Positions 60,716 to 64,000 of a stretch of 64,000 nt of DNA are shown here, piece by piece. The notes under the pieces were generated by a model. The model was given only the letters and a program-made list of their open reading frames with translations, did no database searches and was not told the DNA's origin. Numbering within the stretch: the first letter of the stretch is position 1; every line of letters starts with the position of its first letter. Source of the stretch: Coriobacteriia bacterium (lineage in GTDB: Bacteria; Actinomycetota; Coriobacteriia; Anaerosomatales; PHET01); the NCBI GenBank assembly GCA_034370385.1, contig JAXMKZ010000029.1, positions 1-64,000 on the forward strand, read 5' to 3'. A program made the translations under genes and the position numbers.

Positions 60716-60745
60716 TTCGACGGCTACGCGCTGCGGCCTGATAAT
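60716..60745 (+). promoter_or_regulatory. Candidate promoter of the MFS gene
   Basis: TTCGAC at 60716-60721, 18 bases, then GATAAT at 60740-60745. It faces the MFS gene, whose ribosome binding site GGAGGT is at 60811. Confidence 0.35.
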
Positions 60746-60822
60746 GCGATGCTGTACTACGTACGGGCCGTGACGAGACGGATCCGTGCGCAAGGGTGGG
60801 TTGCGAACACGGAGGTACGTCA

Positions 60823-62100
60823 ATGACGCGCACGTCTGCCGCACGCGGCTGGATTGTCACGGCCGCTGGCCTGGGCATCAACCTCGCGCTGGGAGTCCTC
60901 TACTCCTGGAGCGTCATCGCCAAGACGCTGTCGAAGCCGCTGGCTGAGGGCGGCTGGGGCTGGTCGTCGGGTCAGGCGAGCCTGCCGTACGCGCTTGGAG
61001 TCGGGGTCTTCGCCGTCGCAATGGTGTTTGCAGGCCGGGCGCAAGACAAGCTCGGGCCGCGTCTCGTCGCGTCGGTAGGTGGCGCGCTGTGCGGTCTCGG
61101 GCTCATCGTCGCGAGCTTCGGCACTGCGACCAACGCCGCACCGATCATTCTCGGCTTCGGTCTGCTCACGGGTCTGGGTATCGGGCTCGGATACGCAGCG
61201 GCCACCCCTGCGGCGGTCAAGTGGTTCCCCCCGCAGCGCAAGGGGCTCATCACCGGTATCGTCGTGGCCGGCTTCGGTCTGGCGAGCGTCTACATCGCGC
61301 CCATCACCACGTGGCTTCTGAACGAGCAGGGCGTGTCGGGCACGTTCCGTGTGCTGGGCGGGGTGTTCCTCGTGACGACCATCGGTCTGGCACAGCTGCT
61401 CAACAACCCTCCGGCCGGTTATCTTCCCGCAGCCGCTGGTGCGAAAGCTGACGCGAGAGCAGCTGCTGCCGCGCTCGACGACTACGAGTGGCGCGACATG
61501 ATCAAGACTCGGCAGTTCGCCCTCATGTGGCTCATGTACGCGTGCTCTTCGTTCGCGGGCCTGATGATCATCGGACACATGGCGAAGATCGCGGCCGCTC
61601 AGCTGACGTCGATCGATCTGGGCTTTGCACTGGTTGCGGTCTTGGCCGTCGGTAACGCCAGCGGACGGGTTGTGGCGGGCGTGGCGGCGGACCGCATCGG
61701 AGGCATCCGCACCATGTTCGCGGTCTTCGTCTTGCAGGCGCTCATGATGGGGGCGCTGGCGTTCTCGGCGACCCCGATGACCCTGATTCCAGTCGCGGCG
61801 CTCGTCGGCTTCAGCTACGGCGCGAACCTGTCGCTCTTCCCCTCGACCACAGCCGGCTTCTTCGGGACGAAGAACCTGGGCGTCAACTACGGACTCGTCT
61901 TCACGGCGTGGGGCGTCGGCGGTGTCTTCGGCTCGATGACCGCGGGCACGATAGTGGACTCGACGGGCACCTATGGCGTGTCGTACGCGATTGCGGCGGC
62001 GCTGTGCATCGTCGCTGCGGGGCTCACGATGGTCACCAAGCCGCCGAGCCCGCGGGCGATGCCGGTGACGATATCGGAAGGCGTACGGCGGGCGGCCTAA
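60823..62100 (+). CDS. OxlT-like major facilitator (oxalate/formate or monocarboxylate antiporter)
   Basis: A 425-residue carrier with about twelve helices. Family marks are GWIVTAAGLGINLALGVLYSWSV at the start, GLGIGLGYAAATPAAVKWFP, RKGLITGIVVAGFGLAS and YGANLSLFPSTTAGFFGTKN. The nearest described class exchanges oxalate and formate, but many relatives carry other monocarboxylates. ATG 60823 has GGAGGT 6 bases upstream. Confidence 0.9.
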   Translation: MTRTSAARGWIVTAAGLGINLALGVLYSWSVIAKTLSKPLAEGGWGWSSGQASLPYALGVGVFAVAMVFAGRAQDKLGPRLVASVGGALCGLGLIVASFGTATNAAPIILGFGLLTGLGIGLGYAAATPAAVKWFPPQRKGLITGIVVAGFGLASVYIAPITTWLLNEQGVSGTFRVLGGVFLVTTIGLAQLLNNPPAGYLPAAAGAKADARAAAAALDDYEWRDMIKTRQFALMWLMYACSSFAGLMIIGHMAKIAAAQLTSIDLGFALVAVLAVGNASGRVVAGVAADRIGGIRTMFAVFVLQALMMGALAFSATPMTLIPVAALVGFSYGANLSLFPSTTAGFFGTKNLGVNYGLVFTAWGVGGVFGSMTAGTIVDSTGTYGVSYAIAAALCIVAAGLTMVTKPPSPRAMPVTISEGVRRAA

Positions 62101-62150
62101 TCACTGCACGGCACGTGGATGACAGATGATGAGCAGCCGACGGTCGCGCA

Positions 62151-62549
62151 TCACGCCCCGCCGGACCCACGCATGATGCCCGCGATCATGCCGCCCAGGT
62201 AGGGGATGAGCCAGACCGCCCACACGGCGACGCTGTAGCGGTGAAAGCCGCGCCGCGCGGACTCGCTGCCGCGCCACCGAGTCCACGTGGCCCAGATCGC
62301 ATGCACAGCCATGAGGCCGAGCGCCGCCGCCCCCGTGAGGGTGTGGCTCCAGTCACTCACCCCGCCATTCGCCACCAGCATGCGAAACATCATCTCGGTG
62401 GCGACCGAGTCGCACACGATGCCGAGCCAGAACATCACGACGTGCCACGTCTTGAGGTCGCGCGCCGCACGCTCGGCCCAGACGCCCGTCGTGTAGAACA
62501 CGAAGGCGAGCGACATGATGATGGCAGGGACGATGAGTTCGCGTGGCAT
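62151..62549 (-). CDS. HsmA-like (TIGR03987) membrane protein
   Basis: A 132-residue protein with four hydrophobic helices and histidines in WHVVMFW, SHTLTG, VHAIWA and RGFHRY. The pattern fits the TIGR03987/HsmA group; the histidines could bind heme, which is inference. The ribosome site before ATG 62549 is weak. Confidence 0.75.
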   Translation of the reverse strand: MPRELIVPAIIMSLAFVFYTTGVWAERAARDLKTWHVVMFWLGIVCDSVATEMMFRMLVANGGVSDWSHTLTGAAALGLMAVHAIWATWTRWRGSESARRGFHRYSVAVWAVWLIPYLGGMIAGIMRGSGGA

Positions 62550-62583
62550 GGGACTGTAGGGTAGCGCGAACGGGGCCGGCGCG

Positions 62584-63171
62584 TCAGCGCGCCTTCAGCT
62601 CTTCGGGTGCGACGTTCTTCCACACGCTGAAGGCGTCGGCGACCTTCTCGCCCACCCGGCGGTACTCGCGTGCGCCCGCGATGTAGATGAGGGGGTCGAG
62701 GGCTGCGATGTCTACCTGGTCTCCGTCGGTCAGCACCGCTTCCTCGGCGTGCGCCTGCAGCACTTCGCCGAACACGACGACGTAGCTGCCGACCTCTACC
62801 TCGTGGGTGACGCGGCACTCGAGGTTGTACGGGCACTCGTCGATGATCGGTGCCTCCACCAGCTCGGATGGCGAGAGAGTCAGCCCTGTGACGGCGAACT
62901 TGTCGGCGGTGCGACCGGAGACCATGCCGAAGTAGTCGACCACGGGCGCCATCGCCGACGTCGGGATGTTGACGGTGAAGGAGCCCGATTCGCGGATGAG
63001 CTCCAGCGTGCGCCGTGACTCGCGCAAGCCCATCGCAATGGTGGGAGGCGTCGAGGCGACGATGTTGATCCACGCCACCGCTAGGGCATCAGCGTTTTCG
63101 AGGGTCCCACCCACGACGAGGGGGCACGGCATCGGGAACAGGCGGTCAACGGCACCGATGGTCTTCTTCAC
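62584..63171 (-). CDS. Flavin reductase-like/flavoredoxin protein
   Basis: A 195-residue FMN-binding split-barrel protein. Marks are PCPLVVGGTLENADALAVAW, STPPTIAMGLRESRRTLELI, FTVNIP and ECRVTHEVEVGSYVVVFGEV. Such proteins move electrons from NAD(P)H or ferredoxin to flavin. GTG 63171 has AGGAG 6 bases upstream. Confidence 0.9.
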   Translation of the reverse strand: MKKTIGAVDRLFPMPCPLVVGGTLENADALAVAWINIVASTPPTIAMGLRESRRTLELIRESGSFTVNIPTSAMAPVVDYFGMVSGRTADKFAVTGLTLSPSELVEAPIIDECPYNLECRVTHEVEVGSYVVVFGEVLQAHAEEAVLTDGDQVDIAALDPLIYIAGAREYRRVGEKVADAFSVWKNVAPEELKAR

Positions 63172-63289
63172 GGGGGCTCCTCTTGAGTCGGCCTTCGTCC
63201 TTTCGGAGCATAGCGCAGCGCCCGATGGTGCCGTACGGCCGTTGGCGGTCGGTTTCGCAACGCTCACCAAGAACGTGCGGTTCGGGCTC

Positions 63290-63318
63290 TTGCGCCCCCG
63301 CCCGCCGCTCCCTAGACT
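63290..63318 (+). promoter_or_regulatory. Promoter of the Met leader/metY transcript
   Basis: TTGCGC at 63290-63295, a 17-base spacer and TAGACT at 63313-63318, the same -10 sequence as the tRNA promoter. Transcription would begin about 65 bases before the leader peptide. No riboswitch was recognised between them. Confidence 0.6.
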
Positions 63319-63389
63319 CCGAGCACTACAGCAACGTCCCCGCGAGCTCGTGGGGCGCGATTCTGCGAACGGAGGTGTGGAGAGAAGCG

Positions 63390-63491
63390 ATGGTCTACCT
63401 CAGCGCATTCGCGATGATGATGGACATGATGATGACCCGGCCCGGGTCTGTCGGCGTGCGCGCCGGGCTCGGGCGGCCTTCGGCCGACTGA
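63390..63491 (+). CDS. Methionine-rich leader peptide upstream of metY
   Basis: A 33-codon frame starting MVYLSAFAMMMDMMMTRPG, with six methionine codons in a seven-codon stretch. GGAGAG lies 5-7 bases before the ATG. It ends 61 bases before the O-acetylhomoserine sulfhydrylase gene. Ribosome stalling at the Met run when charged Met-tRNA is scarce could alter folding of the following RNA, as in classical attenuation. The mechanism is inference; the codon run is seen directly. Confidence 0.65.
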   Translation: MVYLSAFAMMMDMMMTRPGSVGVRAGLGRPSAD

Positions 63492-63508
63492 ACTTGGTGG
63501 TCAGTCGG
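63484..63508 (+). promoter_or_regulatory. Hairpin across the leader stop codon
   Basis: CCGACTGA at 63484-63491, which contains the leader's TGA, pairs with TCAGTCGG at 63501-63508 around a 9-base loop. No U run follows, so it may act at translation. GC-rich pairs within the leader (GCCCGG near 63439 with CCGGGC near 63463) offer competing folds. Confidence 0.45.
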
Positions 63509-63552
63509 GAATCATCTCCCTCACAGCGAATGCCTGAAAGGCGGAACAGACC

Positions 63553-64000
63553 ATGAGCTCCTCCCACCGTTTCGACACCCTCGCCGTTCATGGCGGGGCA
63601 GCACCTGACCCCACCACCGGCTCGCGTGCCGTGCCCATCTACCAGACGGCCGCCTACAACTTCCGCGATACCGATCATGCCGCCGCGCTGTTCGGCCTGC
63701 GTGAGTTCGGCAACATCTACTCGCGCATCATGAATCCCACGAACGATGTGCTCGAGCAGCGCGTCGCCGCCCTTCACGGCGGAACGGCAGCGCTCGCGGT
63801 CTCATCGGGCCATGCCGCCGAGGTGCTCGCGCTGCTGAACGTGGCCGGCGCGGGCGACTCGATCGTCGCGTCGACGTCGCTCTACGGCGGCACGTGGAAC
63901 ATCTTCCTGCACACGTTCCGGCGTCTGGGCATCGAGGTGCGCTTCGTCGAGACGACCGACACTGACGGGTTCGCGGCTGTCACCGACGACACCACGCGTG
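63553..64000 (+). CDS. metY: O-acetylhomoserine sulfhydrylase, 5' part
   Basis: The first 149 residues of a Cys/Met-metabolism PLP enzyme, cut by the window end. [30 protein letters not shown] and the following [22 protein letters not shown] and [13 protein letters not shown] are the signatures of MetY, which makes homocysteine from O-acetylhomoserine and sulfide. The catalytic lysine lies beyond the window. ATG 63553 has GAAAGGCGG upstream. Confidence 0.95.
   Translation, partial: MSSSHRFDTLAVHGGAAPDPTTGSRAVPIYQTAAYNFRDTDHAAALFGLREFGNIYSRIMNPTNDVLEQRVAALHGGTAALAVSSGHAAEVLALLNVAGAGDSIVASTSLYGGTWNIFLHTFRRLGIEVRFVETTDTDGFAAVTDDTTR

Noticed and set aside
63319-63389. Possible SAM riboswitch before metY
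   Set aside because: The 5' region is too short and lacks the recognisable S-box core; the Met-rich peptide explains the region better.
1-64000. CRISPR arrays and complete insertion sequences
   Set aside because: No regularly spaced repeat-spacer series and no transposase frame were seen anywhere in the window.

Overview
The window is high-GC DNA with many GTG starts, Shine-Dalgarno-led genes and an Actinomycetota-like gene stock. Abundant multiheme c-type cytochromes, a tryptophanase, purine genes with actinobacterial-type promoters (TAGACT -10 boxes) and a methionine-rich leader peptide suggest an anaerobic Coriobacteriia-like lineage (for example the OPB41/Anaerosomatales group). That placement is inference from gene content; no rRNA is present.

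Layout. 0.3-3.5 kb: a membrane protein and an OmpR-type two-component system. 3.6-10.2 kb: a tightly packed seven-gene operon (tetraheme cytochrome, Tat-exported 4Fe-4S protein, NrfD-like quinol-interacting membrane subunit, four membrane-anchored multiheme cytochromes) with about 45 possible heme sites, probably an electron-transfer complex of unknown partner. 10.2-12.0 kb: RidA and tryptophanase with a possible Trp-containing leader. 12.1-13.6 kb: a sigma-28-like promoter, a small protein and a Cache-HAMP sensor without output domain. 13.7-29.8 kb: mostly cell-envelope, secreted and small regulatory proteins (DUF2202, RlpA-like, D,D-carboxypeptidase, hemerythrin, metalloprotease with Ig-like repeats, CapA, a degenerate receiver, GAF). 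30.0-38.7 kb: purine genes purF, purM, purN, purH interleaved with an LTA-synthase-like enzyme, DUF4126 and an orphan amino-acid binding protein. 38.8-44.7 kb: a CHASE4-HAMP-PAS-GGDEF-EAL protein, a decayed purH fragment, a PabB-PabC fusion and an MscS channel.

44.8-52.9 kb is accessory DNA at a tRNA pair (Lys, Glu). The 3' end of tRNA-Glu is repeated at 46.9 and 51.2 kb, delimiting two tandem islets. Each carries an AbiEi/AbiEii type IV toxin-antitoxin pair; the second also carries a primase-helicase gene broken by one in-frame TGA. A truncated tyrosine recombinase lies outside the outermost repeat.

52.9-57.0 kb: a giant 1341-residue secreted multiheme cytochrome with an inserted seven-repeat FG-GAP/VCBS propeller. 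57.1-64.0 kb: an APH-like phosphotransferase flanked by a direct repeat, a TrkH/KtrB potassium transporter operon, an oxalate/formate-type MFS carrier, a flavin reductase, and the start of an O-acetylhomoserine sulfhydrylase gene behind a Met-rich leader peptide.

Together the cytochrome operon and the giant cytochrome point to long-range, possibly extracellular, electron transfer. The tRNA-Glu islets and the Met leader are the other most original elements.
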